A stretch of 64,000 nt of DNA from assembly GCF_017654605.1 (NCBI RefSeq), contig NZ_CP072113.1, positions 1 through 64,000 of the forward strand, in the 5' to 3' direction. Below are positions 28,715 through 37,459 of the stretch, one piece after another. Numbering within the stretch: the stretch's first letter is position 1; every line of letters begins with the position of its first letter. The notes below the pieces were generated by a model. It was not told the DNA's origin and did no database searches. It saw nothing but the letters and a program-made list of their open reading frames with translations. The stretch comes from Yimella sp. cx-51. Lineage in GTDB: Bacteria; Actinomycetota; Actinomycetes; Actinomycetales; Dermatophilaceae. Both the position numbers and the translations under genes were made by a program.

Positions 28715-29908
28715 ATGGGTGCAGGAACTCTCGACCTGCTGCTGGTGGTCGCACTGGCGACCTACGCCTTCGCCGGCTGGCGTCGCGGCGGCGTCACCAG
28801 CCTGCTCGGCCTGGCCGGATTGGTGCTCGGCGGGCTGCTCGGCTTCCTGATCGCGCCGTTGATCATCGACCAGGTCACCATCACCACCACGCAGGCGACG
28901 CTCGCCAACGCCTTCATCGTGGTGGTCGTCGCACTCATCGGTCAGGGCTCGGTGGGCGCACTCGGGGCCAGGGTGCGGGCTCGCCAGCGCGACAAAGCGG
29001 TGCAACTCGCCGACTCCGCGGCGGGTGCCGTGGTGACCGTCGCGTCCGTCTCGGTCGGGGTCTGGCTGCTGGCCACCGCGGTGCAGCCGCTGGTGTCGGA
29101 AAGCAATTCACAGGCAATCTCGCAGTCGCGTGTCCTGGGCGCGGTCGATGCCGTGCTGCCCACGGGTGCCGCGGGTTGGTCGTCGGCGCTGCGGGACGAG
29201 ATCGACCGCTCGGGTTTCCCACGCGTCTTCGAGGACGCTTCGGAGCCGGTCGCGCCGCCCGACCCTGGCACGACGACCACTACCACTCCTGCGGTCCAGC
29301 GAGCGGCGGCGTCGGTCGTCCGCATCCGCACCGCGCCGTCCGAGTGCAGCGGTCTGCAGACCGGATCAGGCTGGGTGCAGGCTCCCGGCAGGGTCGTGAC
29401 GAACGCGCACGTCGTCGCCGGTTCCGGTCCGGTCACCGTGCAGGAGGGCGGACGCGGGGAGCGACTTCGCGCCACGGTGATCTTCTTCGATCCGCAGGCT
29501 GATCTCGCCGTGCTGGCGGTGAGTGGCCTGAAAGCGGCACCGCTGCCGATGACCACAGGCACGGTCGTGTCGTCCACGGACGCGGTCATCGCCGGGTATC
29601 CCGAGAACGGTCCGTACCGCGTCATCCCGGCGCGGGTCGGCACACAGATCATGACTCGCGGTGCTGACATTTACGGCGACCCTGGCGCCACTCGTGAGAT
29701 GTATTCCGTTGCGGCACAGGTGCGTCCGGGCAACAGTGGCGGCCCGATGCTCACCACGGACGGGCGCGTCGCGGGCACCGTCTTCGCGCGGGCGAAGAAC
29801 GACGTCGGCACGGGGTACGTGCTGACCAACGACATGCTCACCCAGCGCCTGCAGGCGACCCCGCCCACCGGATCGGCCGTACCGACCGGCGCGTGCACGC
29901 CGCGTTGA
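28715..29908 (+). CDS. marP: MarP-type membrane serine protease
   Basis: 397 residues. Four membrane helices in the first 125 residues (LDLLLVVALATYAFAGW, VTSLLGLAGLVLGGLLGFLI, LANAFIVVVVALIG, VVTVASVSVGVWLLATAV) precede a periplasmic trypsin-like domain. The triad is His232 (TNAHVVAG), Asp263 (QADLAVLAV) and Ser341 (PGNSGGP). Positions match MarP (Rv3671c), which keeps intracellular pH in acid by cleaving envelope targets. Two cysteines, in SECSG and GACTPR, could make the redox-sensitive disulfide known in MarP. ATG chosen with GAGGAGA upstream; the longer frame adds a non-membrane head. Confidence 0.92.
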   Translation: MGAGTLDLLLVVALATYAFAGWRRGGVTSLLGLAGLVLGGLLGFLIAPLIIDQVTITTTQATLANAFIVVVVALIGQGSVGALGARVRARQRDKAVQLADSAAGAVVTVASVSVGVWLLATAVQPLVSESNSQAISQSRVLGAVDAVLPTGAAGWSSALRDEIDRSGFPRVFEDASEPVAPPDPGTTTTTTPAVQRAAASVVRIRTAPSECSGLQTGSGWVQAPGRVVTNAHVVAGSGPVTVQEGGRGERLRATVIFFDPQADLAVLAVSGLKAAPLPMTTGTVVSSTDAVIAGYPENGPYRVIPARVGTQIMTRGADIYGDPGATREMYSVAAQVRPGNSGGPMLTTDGRVAGTVFARAKNDVGTGYVLTNDMLTQRLQATPPTGSAVPTGACTPR

Positions 29909-29986
29909 GCCGATGGCGGTGGAGGTCGTGAACAATCGAGCGTGCAGGTCGCGAACGCGATGAACGCGGTGCCTAGACTCGGACGC

Positions 29987-30502
29987 ATGAATGCAACGCT
30001 GCACACCAATTTCGGCGACATCAACGTCACCCTCTTCGAGGACGACGCACCCAAGACCGTGAAGAACTTCGTCGGTCTGGCCACGGGCGAGCTCGACTAC
30101 AACGACGACGCGGGCCGCTCGAACCCCACACCGTTCTTCGACGGGCTGACCTTCCACCGCATCATTCCCGGCTTCATGATCCAGGGCGGCTGCCCGCTGG
30201 GTCAGGGCGTCGGTGGCCCCGGCTACACCTTCGACGACGAGATCTCGCCCGACCGCAACTTCAACGCCCCCTACATGCTGGCGATGGCCAACGCCGGCAA
30301 GCGTGGCGGCAAGGGCACCAACGGCTCGCAGTTCTTCATCACCGTTGCGCCCACCACCTGGCTGCAGGGCAAGCACACCATCTTCGGTGAAGTCGCCGAC
30401 CAGGACAGCCGCGACGTCGTCGACAAGATTGCCGCCGTGCAGACCGGTGCGATGGACCGTCCCGTCAACGACGTCACCATCGAGAAGGTCACCGTCGCCT
30501 GA
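29987..30502 (+). CDS. ppiA: Cyclophilin-type peptidyl-prolyl cis-trans isomerase
   Basis: 171 residues, cytoplasmic (no signal peptide). Cyclophilin signatures: FHRIIPGFMIQGGCPLGQGVGGPGYTFDDE with catalytic Arg and Phe, then NAGKRGGKGTNGSQFFIT and WLQGKHTIFGEV. It accelerates proline isomerisation during folding. The ATG at MNATLHTNFGD is preferred; an in-frame GTG 45 bp earlier adds residues absent from the family. It stands 14 bp before the rhomboid gene, so the two likely form an operon, as in other actinobacteria. Confidence 0.94.
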   Translation: MNATLHTNFGDINVTLFEDDAPKTVKNFVGLATGELDYNDDAGRSNPTPFFDGLTFHRIIPGFMIQGGCPLGQGVGGPGYTFDDEISPDRNFNAPYMLAMANAGKRGGKGTNGSQFFITVAPTTWLQGKHTIFGEVADQDSRDVVDKIAAVQTGAMDRPVNDVTIEKVTVA

Positions 30503-30516
30503 CGGCCCCTTCCCGA

Positions 30517-31359
30517 ATGACCGACTTCAGCGCGCAGCCCACCTGTCCCCGGCATCCGGGGCAGGTGGCCTACGTGCGTTGTCAACGCTGTGATCGTCCG
30601 ACCTGCCCGGCCTGTCAACGGCCGGCGCCGGTCGGCATCCAGTGCGTCGAGTGCGTCAAGCAGGAGGCAAAGGCCAACCCCCGCGCGGTGCGTCGCCCCT
30701 CGGACGAACGGCCGCTGGTCAGCTACACGATCATCGGCATCTGTGCCCTTGTCTGGCTGGGGCAGTTGGCCACCAACAAGATCACGGACGACTTCTTCTT
30801 CGCGCCGGTGCTCGCCGACTCCGAGCCATGGCGCTTCCTGACGGCGGCCTTCCTGCACGATCCCGGCTCGCCGATGCACCTGTTGTTCAACATGTACGCC
30901 CTGTGGCTCACCGGGCAGTACCTCGAACCACTGCTCGGACGAGCACGCTTCCTCGCGCTCTTCCTCATCTCCGCGTTCGGCGGATCGGTCGGCTTCGAGT
31001 TGCTGGCCACCGTCCCGGCACTCGGTGAGACCAACTGGTGGCAGGGCACCGTCGGCGCCTCAGGTGCCGTCTTCGGACTCTTCCTCGCCGTCGTCGTCAT
31101 CAACCTCAAACTCAAGCGCGACATCTCCTCCATGGTGATCGTGCTGGTGATCAACGCGGTGCTGTCGCTGGTGATCTCCGGCATCGCCTGGCAGGCCCAC
31201 CTCGGTGGCGCCATCACCGGCGCCGCCTGCGCGGCTGTCCTCAACGGTCCCCGCAGGTTCCAGTGGGCCGGTCTCGCCGCGATCACCGTCGGGCTGGTCG
31301 TTCTGGCCCTCATCGGCCTGCAACTGGCCCCTGAGCGTCCTGTACTCGGCTGGCCCTAG
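30517..31359 (+). CDS. Rhomboid family intramembrane serine protease
   Basis: 280 residues. An N-terminal zinc-binding segment (CPRHPGQVAYVRCQRCDRP, CPAC, CVEC) resembles a B-box-like finger, as in many actinobacterial rhomboids. Six or so membrane helices follow. The catalytic dyad is Ser182 in GASGAVFG and His228 in AHLGGAITG. HLLFNMYALW in the L1/TM2 region is also characteristic. It cleaves membrane helices; the target is unknown. ATG start 14 bp after ppiA. Confidence 0.92.
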   Translation: MTDFSAQPTCPRHPGQVAYVRCQRCDRPTCPACQRPAPVGIQCVECVKQEAKANPRAVRRPSDERPLVSYTIIGICALVWLGQLATNKITDDFFFAPVLADSEPWRFLTAAFLHDPGSPMHLLFNMYALWLTGQYLEPLLGRARFLALFLISAFGGSVGFELLATVPALGETNWWQGTVGASGAVFGLFLAVVVINLKLKRDISSMVIVLVINAVLSLVISGIAWQAHLGGAITGAACAAVLNGPRRFQWAGLAAITVGLVVLALIGLQLAPERPVLGWP

Positions 31360-31405
31360 GGCTCGAACGCCTGTTCGGAGTTACACCGGTGTGGTTTTAC
31401 ACAGC

Positions 31406-31444
31406 TGTGGACAACCATGTGCATAACCCGCCGAGTTATCCCCA
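31406..31444. promoter_or_regulatory. DnaA-box-like pair outside oriC
   Basis: TGTGGACAA (31406-31414, complement of TTGTCCACA) and TTATCCCCA (31436-31444), 22 bp apart, in a 361-bp non-coding gap. TTGTGGAAT at about 31459 is a weaker third match. These could bind or titrate DnaA. Confidence 0.5.
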
Positions 31445-31577
31445 GGCGGTGCACATGTTGTGGAATGTGACTCCTGTGACTCGTGATTCCGATCGTCTGG
31501 CCCAGGCGTCCGGGCCGGAATACACATACGCGGCGGGTGCAGCGGGCTGACCCACACTCCGTCGGAAGCCTCGGCCC

Positions 31578-31638
31578 ACAAACCGGACGCAAATCACACG
31601 TTTTCGTCACAGAAACGTGCGATTTGCGTCCGGTTTGT
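31578..31638. repeat. 25-bp-arm hairpin
   Basis: ACAAACCGGACGCAAATC (31578-31595) pairs perfectly with the complement at 31621-31638, and CACGTTT with AAACGTG continues the stem after one mismatch; 9-base loop. The ends ACAAACC and GGTTTGT resemble the ends of the dispersed repeat family. Confidence 0.85.
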
Positions 31639-31720
31639 AGCGCATGTGCGAAGAGGCGCCGCGTTTGCGCCAGCGGGCTGGGCGGGGTCGGACGGTGTTC
31701 AGCGCAGCCGGACGCGGGGG

Positions 31721-32518
31721 CTATTTGGCCGAAGACGACGGAGCGGACGAAGAAGTAGCCGAAGCGCCGGACGCCGGTGAAGACGGCGCGGACGACGAGA
31801 ACGCCGCCTTCGCGTAGCGCAGCGTGCTGGAACCACCGAACGCTGGGAAGGTCTGCGAGGCGGAGGTCTTCACGTCGTAGCCGAGGCCGACGAGGTCGAC
31901 GTACGAGCGGTAGTTGGTGACGCCGGCGTCATTCTCGAGCGCCAGTTTGAGTTCGGTGGTGTCGCCCATCGCGGTGATCTTGAAGGGCGGCGAATACACG
32001 CGTCCCTGCAGGATGAGGGTGTTGCCGACGCAGCGCACCGCGGAGGTGCTGATCACCCGCTGGTCCATGAGCATCATCGCCGTCGCACCGCCGCGCCAGA
32101 GCGCATTGACCACAGCTTGCACGTCCTGCTGGTGCACCACGAGCCAGTTGAGGTTGCCGCCCTCGGGCAGCGTCGACGGGTCGCGCTTGGAGTCGTCGAG
32201 AGTGACGGTGACGGTGCTGCCGGTCACCGCCGTGAATCCGGCCTTGGGGGCCAACGCGTCCGCCTTGGCGGCGATGGTCGCGGCGTTGTTGGATCCGCCG
32301 GAGGTCTTGCTGAGTGAATCAACCTGGCTTTGGAGCGATTTCACAGTTGCCGACTGCCTGGCCACGCGTTGGTTGGCGGCCTGCACCACCTGGGCCATGT
32401 CGCGCTGACCCGGACGCAGGTCGTTGCCCTTGCTGGCGGTGGCGCTGATGCCGAAGAGCAGACCGGCCGACACCGTGACCGCAGTGACGACGGCGGTCCA
32501 GGGTGTGCGGCGGGTCAT
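31721..32518 (-). CDS. DUF881 family protein
   Basis: 265 residues: an N-terminal membrane helix (PWTAVVTAVTVSAGLLFGISA), a coiled-coil-like stretch (VVQAANQRVARQSATVKSLQSQVDSLSK) and the DUF881 core (VTVTLDDSKRDPS, NWLVVHQQDVQAVVNALWRGGATAMMLMDQRVISTSAVRCVGNTLI). This family is related to Bacillus YlxW/YlxX and sits beside crgA in actinobacteria, suggesting a division or sporulation link. A Ser/Ala-rich tail of about 25 residues follows. Divergent from crgA with 66 bp between starts. Confidence 0.9.
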   Translation of the reverse strand: MTRRTPWTAVVTAVTVSAGLLFGISATASKGNDLRPGQRDMAQVVQAANQRVARQSATVKSLQSQVDSLSKTSGGSNNAATIAAKADALAPKAGFTAVTGSTVTVTLDDSKRDPSTLPEGGNLNWLVVHQQDVQAVVNALWRGGATAMMLMDQRVISTSAVRCVGNTLILQGRVYSPPFKITAMGDTTELKLALENDAGVTNYRSYVDLVGLGYDVKTSASQTFPAFGGSSTLRYAKAAFSSSAPSSPASGASATSSSAPSSSAK

Positions 32519-32584
32519 CGATGAGCCTTCGTGCGGGGGTGACTTAGGCTCTAACCCTAACCGCCGTACCGACCGGGAGTTGAT

Positions 32585-33013
32585 GTGAGCAAGTCCAACA
32601 AGCCGTCCAAGGGCACCTCCAAGGACATCGCCGACGGCACGAACGACGACCAGGTCGAGGAGACCGTCGTCGAAGAGGTCGGCGACGAGGAGTCGGACGG
32701 CAAGACGCTCGGGGTTGCGAAGAAGACCAAGGCCGAGCGGGACGCCGAGAAGGCTGAAGCTCAGCGCGAGGCCGAGCGCGAGACGCTGCGGCGCCGGCAG
32801 ACGCCCCAGGCGGTGAAGCTGGACGGCGGCAAGAACCCCAGTTGGTGGGTGCCGACGATGCTCGGCCTCATGGTGATCGGCCTGATCTGGTTGGTTGTCT
32901 ACTACCTGTCGTTCGAGAAGCAGCTGCCCCTGCCGGCGCTGGGTCAGTGGAACATGGGCGTCGGCTTCGCCTTCATCATGACCGGCTTCATCATGACCAC
33001 CCGCTGGAAGTAG
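32585..33013 (+). CDS. crgA: Cell division protein CrgA
   Basis: 142 residues. A charged N-terminal half precedes two membrane helices (WVPTMLGLMVIGLIWLVVYYL and MGVGFAFIMTGFIMTT) with the short loop SFEKQLPLPALGQWN; it ends TTRWK, matching CrgA. CrgA coordinates FtsZ, FtsQ and penicillin-binding proteins at the septum. The N-terminal extension (about 80 residues, Glu/Lys/Ala-rich, coiled-coil-like) is longer than in mycobacterial CrgA, about 93 residues in total. GTG start. Confidence 0.93.
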   Translation: MSKSNKPSKGTSKDIADGTNDDQVEETVVEEVGDEESDGKTLGVAKKTKAERDAEKAEAQREAERETLRRRQTPQAVKLDGGKNPSWWVPTMLGLMVIGLIWLVVYYLSFEKQLPLPALGQWNMGVGFAFIMTGFIMTTRWK

Positions 33014-33184
33014 CCACACCCACCCGCGTCCTGCGCGCAAGAACGCTGACCCGTTCGGATAGCTCGCACCCATGAGGCTGGTGCACGATGGGCCGGTAGC
33101 CGAATCTTCCATCTGACTCAGTTGGTCGCACCGCCTGCGCTCCACGCGCACACCGGCAGCTCGCCGCTTGATCGAAGGACCCTG

Positions 33185-33817
33185 ATGACCCGCATCCTCG
33201 TCGTCGACAACTACGACAGCTTCGTCTTCACCATCGTCGGCTATCTGGAGCAGCTCGGCGCCGAATGCGATGTGCGTCGCAATGATGCGGTAACCACCGA
33301 CGAGGCGGCGGCGTTCGACGGTGTCCTGGTCTCGCCCGGTCCGGGGACGCCGGAAGCAGCGGGCATCTCGATGGACATGATCCGGGCCTGCGCCGAACGC
33401 TCGCAGCCAATGTTCGGCGTGTGCCTCGGCCATCAGGCGCTCGGCGTGGTTTACGGCGGTGTGGTCAGTCGTGCACCGGAACTGCTGCACGGTAAGACGT
33501 CGCAGATCGTGCACGACGGCACGGGCGTGTTGGCCGGCTTGGCGTCGCCGTTCACAGCGACGCGGTACCACTCACTGGCGATCGAGTCGGCGACCGTGCC
33601 AGACGAGCTGCTCGTCACCGGCCGCACCGAGAACGGCATCGTCATGGCTGTCCGGCATCGCAGCCTGCCCCTGCACGGCGTCCAGTTCCATCCCGAGTCA
33701 GTGCTGACGCAGGGCGGTCATCGGATGCTGGCCAACTGGTTGGCCGAGTGCGGCCTGACCGACGCCGTCCAACGTTCGGTTGGTCTCGCACCGCTGGTGC
33801 ACGGCTCCATCAACTGA
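33185..33817 (+). CDS. Anthranilate/aminodeoxychorismate synthase glutamine amidotransferase
   Basis: 210 residues, class-I glutamine amidotransferase. N-terminus ILVVDNYDSFVFTIVGYL, oxyanion loop SPGPGTPEAAG, nucleophile Cys80 in GVCLGHQALG, and His-Glu in GVQFHPESV complete the triad. It supplies ammonia to a TrpE- or PabB-like partner, which is not in the window. This neighbourhood (crgA to pknB) is where actinobacteria keep the pabA/trpG2 gene. The ATG is preceded by GAAGGA. Upstream in-frame residues look untranslated. Confidence 0.92.
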   Translation: MTRILVVDNYDSFVFTIVGYLEQLGAECDVRRNDAVTTDEAAAFDGVLVSPGPGTPEAAGISMDMIRACAERSQPMFGVCLGHQALGVVYGGVVSRAPELLHGKTSQIVHDGTGVLAGLASPFTATRYHSLAIESATVPDELLVTGRTENGIVMAVRHRSLPLHGVQFHPESVLTQGGHRMLANWLAECGLTDAVQRSVGLAPLVHGSIN

Positions 33818-33835
33818 GCCTTCGGTCGTCTACTG

Positions 33836-33902
33836 CACTGACTCAGCTCGTTTCGACACCCGGGCTTTCGTTCGTCAGGTCCGGGTCTCAACGAGCGGGA
33901 TG
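33836..33902. repeat. GTTTCGAC/CTCAACGAGC inverted repeat
   Basis: CAGCTCGTTTCGACACCCGGG is followed about 20 bp later by CCGGGTCTCAACGAGCGGG. Imperfect arms form a hairpin. The same motif (GTCGTTGAGC, CTCGTTGAGC) recurs at 56262-56411. Reported here as a repeat class; function unknown. Confidence 0.5.
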
Positions 33903-33905
33903 TGG

Positions 33906-34083
33906 ACGCCGCGTTTGTGGCGACCGACGCGGCGCTTCTTCGCAGGCGCTGCTGTGGTTCCCGGCAGCAGTCGCTCGGCGGGGCGACCCGGACACAAACG
34001 CGGCGGTTACAGCGCCAAACGCGGCCCTTGTTTGCAGGTGCGGCAGTTGCAGCTACCGCGTGTGCACGCAAGGGCCGCGTTTG
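33906..34083. repeat. Palindromic repeat family, two nested copies
   Basis: Outer GCCGCGTTTGTG (about 33908-33919) pairs with CACAAACGCGGC (about 33993-34004). Next, CAAACGCGGCCCTTG (34016-34030) pairs perfectly with CAAGGGCCGCGTTTG (34069-34083) around the core GCGGCAGTTGCAGCTACCGC (34040-34059). The core is nearly the reverse complement of the core at 58842-58861. It fills the gap before pknB's 3' end. Confidence 0.85.
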
Positions 34084-34124
34084 CGTTCTCGACGAGTGAC
34101 CGCCACGCCCGGCGAAGAGGTCGC

Positions 34125-36005
34125 CTACGGGCTGGCGTTCGGTGGGGTCTGCGGCGTCGGCTGCACCGAGGTCGTGGGCGGCGGGCTGGAGGTGCTACTC
34201 GGTTCGCTGGTGCTCGACGACGACGTTGTCGAACTCGAGGTCGACGTCGAGGAGGAACTCGAGGACGACGACGAGCTGGACGTCGTCGGCGGCGGCGGGC
34301 TGACCGTCACCGTCGAGGAGCGGGTATAGACGTACAACTGCACCTTGGAATTGACGTCCACCATCTTCCCGGCGTCCGGCACCTTCTGCACCTTGTTCCA
34401 GAGGTTGGAGTCGGAGGTCGGCACCGAAACGACCGGTTGTTCGACCTGCAGATGGGCCTTGGAGAGCGCCGACTGGGCGTCGAAGAAGTCCATGTTCGTC
34501 AGGTTGGAGGGCACCTGCACCTTGCCGCTGGAAAGCTTCAGCTTGATGGTGGTCGTCGGGCTGACGGCCTGACCACCGGCGGGGTCGGTGCCGGTCACCT
34601 TGCCCTCGGCGTACTGGGTGTTGTCGACCTTGGTGGGGTCTTCCTCGATGTTCTGGAAGCCCGCCTGGCGAAGGATCGTGCGGGCTTCGTCGGCGCTCTT
34701 GTCGGTGACATCGGGCACCGATCTGGTGTTGGGTCCGGCCGAGAGGACGACGGTGACCACAGATCCCTCGGAGGCCTCCTGGCCACCCTTGGGTTCCTGA
34801 TCGACGACGGTGCCGACCTGCGCATCGTTCGGCGAACTCTGGAAGCTCGGCACCAGCCCGGCGCCGCGGATGGCCTGGTCGGCGGCGGTCTGGGTGAAGC
34901 CCTGCACCGGCGGCACGGTCACCAGTTTTGCCTCGGAGGGTCCGTTCATCAGCAGGTAGCCCAGGCCCAGGATCGCCAGCAACGCGGCGATGCCGGCGGC
35001 CACCCACAGACCGGTGTGGCTGGAACGCCGGTCGCGGTCGGAGATCTCGCGCGTGTGGTCGCGGCGGGTCGGTGGATCGGCCGCCTTGGCCGTGCGCACC
35101 GCCGCGCCACCGGCAGCAGCGAGGCTGGCCGTCGCGGCGGCGGAGACGGGCGCTCCGGTGCGGGCGTCCTGCAGATCGGCGCGGAAGTCTGCGGCGGTCT
35201 GGTAGCGACCGTCCAGTGGCTTCTCCAGCGAGTGCATCGCGACGGCGTCCATCGGCTTGGGCACGGTCGGCTCGTAGGCCGACGGCGGAGCCGGGACGTC
35301 CGTGATGTGCTGGTAGACCAGGCTCACCGGTTCGCCGGTGAACGGCGTGCGGCCGCAGAGGAGTTCGTAGAAGACGCAGCCGGCGGAGTAGAGGTCGGAG
35401 CGACCGTCGACGGAGTCGCCCTTGGCCTGCTCGGGGGAAAGGTAGCGCGCGGTGCCGACGACGGCCTGCGCGGAGGTCATGGTGGCGCTGGCATCGGCGA
35501 GCGCGCGGGCGATGCCGAAGTCCATCACCTTCACCTGCCCGCCACGGGTGAGCATCACATTGGCCGGCTTGATGTCGCGGTGCACGATGCCGCGGTCGTG
35601 GGAGTACTCCAGCGCTGACAGGATGCCCTGGGTGATGCGGGCGGCTTCGTCGGGCGAGAGATGACCCTCGGCGTTCAGCACCTCGCGCAGCGTCTGCCCG
35701 TCGACGTACTCCATGACGATGTACGGGATGTCGACCTCCGCTCCGCCGGTCTCGACGTGGACGTCCTCGCCGGAGTCGTACACCGCCACGATCGCGTGGT
35801 GGTTGAGCCCGGCCGCCGACTTCGCCTCACGCCGGAAACGGGTGAGGAAGGTCGAGTCACGCGCGAGCTCGCTGCGCAGCATCTTGATCGCGACCGGCCG
35901 CCCGAGGCGGGTGTCGTGACCCAGATGCACCTCGGCCATGCCGCCGCGGCCGATGAGCTCACCGACCTCGTATCGGCCGCCGAGCAGGCGAGGGGATTCG
36001 CTCAT
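34125..36005 (-). CDS. pknB: Ser/Thr protein kinase PknB with PASTA domains
   Basis: 626 residues. Kinase domain 10-275: glycine loop [10 protein letters not shown], Lys41 in VAIKML, catalytic HRDIKPAN (Asp144), then DFG. A juxtamembrane part precedes one membrane helix ([22 protein letters not shown], about 335-356). Outside are three PASTA domains (starting [30 protein letters not shown]) that sense muropeptides or lipid II. The C-terminus is an unusual Ser/Thr/Pro-rich tail of about 70 residues, possibly wall-spanning. Most homologues have four PASTA domains. TGATG overlap with pknA; last gene of the operon. Confidence 0.96.
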   Translation of the reverse strand: MSESPRLLGGRYEVGELIGRGGMAEVHLGHDTRLGRPVAIKMLRSELARDSTFLTRFRREAKSAAGLNHHAIVAVYDSGEDVHVETGGAEVDIPYIVMEYVDGQTLREVLNAEGHLSPDEAARITQGILSALEYSHDRGIVHRDIKPANVMLTRGGQVKVMDFGIARALADASATMTSAQAVVGTARYLSPEQAKGDSVDGRSDLYSAGCVFYELLCGRTPFTGEPVSLVYQHITDVPAPPSAYEPTVPKPMDAVAMHSLEKPLDGRYQTAADFRADLQDARTGAPVSAAATASLAAAGGAAVRTAKAADPPTRRDHTREISDRDRRSSHTGLWVAAGIAALLAILGLGYLLMNGPSEAKLVTVPPVQGFTQTAADQAIRGAGLVPSFQSSPNDAQVGTVVDQEPKGGQEASEGSVVTVVLSAGPNTRSVPDVTDKSADEARTILRQAGFQNIEEDPTKVDNTQYAEGKVTGTDPAGGQAVSPTTTIKLKLSSGKVQVPSNLTNMDFFDAQSALSKAHLQVEQPVVSVPTSDSNLWNKVQKVPDAGKMVDVNSKVQLYVYTRSSTVTVSPPPPTTSSSSSSSSSSSTSTSSSTTSSSSTSEPSSTSSPPPTTSVQPTPQTPPNASP

Positions 36006-37459
36006 CAGTTGATCTGTCCCGGTTCGGGGCCGGTGGTCGGGCTGTCACCCGAAGAACTAGGGCTGGGGTCGCTGGTCTGGCTCTGCTGACTGGGGTCGGA
36101 CGGCGGCGGGTTGACCTTGCCGCCACCACCGAGCGCGAAGACGAGGATGAGGATGAGCACCAGCAGCGCGACACCGCCACCGATGGCGTACATCATCGTC
36201 TTGTTCTGGGCCAGGCCTGCTCCGCCACCGGCGGTGGTGGAGTGCGCGCCGGAGACGTGCGAGTTGCCCCCGCTGGACGGCTGTAGGCGCTGCTCGCGCC
36301 GCGTGGCAGGGGTGGACGACGCAAACTTCGCCGTCTGGTTCGGACCGGAACGGGTGCCGTGAGGGCCACTGGTGGGTGCGTTCGGTCCGTTCGGGTCGCC
36401 CTGGAAGGTGGCCGCAGCCGGGTGGCTCGCGGGAGGGGCCGCGGGGCCAGTGGGCGCGGGGTGGTGGTCGACCTCGCGGCGTCCGGGGAGTGCGCCGCCG
36501 GGAGCCGGTGAGTGCGGACCCGAATGCGGGCCGGAGCGCGGCCCCGGGTGGGGGGAGTTGGGGCCGGACGGGCCACCGGTCGCACCCGGCCCTCCAACAC
36601 CAGGCTTCGGCGCGCGCTTGCTCGGGTCGAAGCCCATGCGTGCGGAGTCGGCGACGGCCTGCCGCATCGCGCGGGAGAATTCCGCGGCGGTGTCGGGCCG
36701 CAACGAGGGGTCCTTCTCCAGCGTCGCGAGGATGATCGCGCGCACCGGCGGCGGCACCTCCTCCGGCAGCGGCGGCGGCGGCTGGTTGACATGCGCCAGT
36801 GCCAGCGCGACCGGGCTGTCGTTGTCGAAGGGACGGCGGCCGGTGACCATCTCGTAGGCGATGATGCCGAGCGCGTAGACGTCGGCCAGACCGGTCACCT
36901 CGTGGCCGAGGGCGGCCTCGGGGGCGAGGTACTGAGCGGTGCCCATCACCTCTCCGGTCTTGGTCATCGCCGCCGAGCCGATGGCGCGGGCGATACCGAA
37001 GTCGGTCAGCTTCACCACGCCGTCGGAGGTCACGAGCATGTTGGCCGGCTTGACGTCGCGGTGGATCAACCCGTTGCGGTGTGCAGCGTTCAGCGCTGCA
37101 GCCGCCTGGGCGAGCAGTCCTGCAGTGTCGGCCGAGGAGATCGGCGCGTTCTCGGCGATGATCTTGCTCAGCGGCATACCGGGCACGTACTCCATCACCA
37201 GGTAGGCGGTGCCGTCGTCCTCGCCGTAGTCGTACACCTGCGCCACGTTGCCGTGGGTGAGCGCGGCCGAGAGTCGCGCCTCGTTGCGGAAGCGCTCGGT
37301 GAAGCCGATCTCGTCGGTGAGTCCGTCCTTGAGCAGTTTCAGGGCGACGGTGCGTCCGAGGATCTGGTCTTTCGCCTGCCACACCTCGCCCATGCCGCCG
37401 GCGGCGATGCGCTCGGTGAGCTCGTACCGGCCCCCGAGCGTGTCTCCGGTTCGGTTCAT
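36005..37459 (-). CDS. pknA: Ser/Thr protein kinase PknA
   Basis: 484 residues. Kinase domain 10-270: IAAGGMGEVW, VALKLL, IHRDVKPANML and TDFGIAR. A Pro/Gly/His-rich linker (about 300-400; repeats of SGPHSGPH type) leads to one membrane helix (MMYAIGGGVALLVLILILVFAL) and a short extracellular Ser/Pro tail without PASTA domains. PknA works with PknB in controlling cell shape and division. ATG overlaps the pbpA stop by 4 bp (ATGA), and its stop overlaps pknB's start by 1 bp. Confidence 0.95.
   Translation of the reverse strand: MNRTGDTLGGRYELTERIAAGGMGEVWQAKDQILGRTVALKLLKDGLTDEIGFTERFRNEARLSAALTHGNVAQVYDYGEDDGTAYLVMEYVPGMPLSKIIAENAPISSADTAGLLAQAAAALNAAHRNGLIHRDVKPANMLVTSDGVVKLTDFGIARAIGSAAMTKTGEVMGTAQYLAPEAALGHEVTGLADVYALGIIAYEMVTGRRPFDNDSPVALALAHVNQPPPPLPEEVPPPVRAIILATLEKDPSLRPDTAAEFSRAMRQAVADSARMGFDPSKRAPKPGVGGPGATGGPSGPNSPHPGPRSGPHSGPHSPAPGGALPGRREVDHHPAPTGPAAPPASHPAAATFQGDPNGPNAPTSGPHGTRSGPNQTAKFASSTPATRREQRLQPSSGGNSHVSGAHSTTAGGGAGLAQNKTMMYAIGGGVALLVLILILVFALGGGGKVNPPPSDPSQQSQTSDPSPSSSGDSPTTGPEPGQIN

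Larger units (their letters stand above)
31360..31720. other. Intergenic between rhomboid and DUF881 genes
   Basis: 361 bp between convergent genes. It contains the DnaA-box-like pair and a long hairpin at 31578-31638, followed by GCGAAGAGGCGCCGCGTTTG, a module of the dispersed palindromic repeat family. No gene seen. Confidence 0.6.

Noticed and set aside
33122-33184. Longer start for the glutamine amidotransferase
   Set aside because: The extra 21 residues are not family-like, and GAAGGA precedes the internal ATG at 33185.
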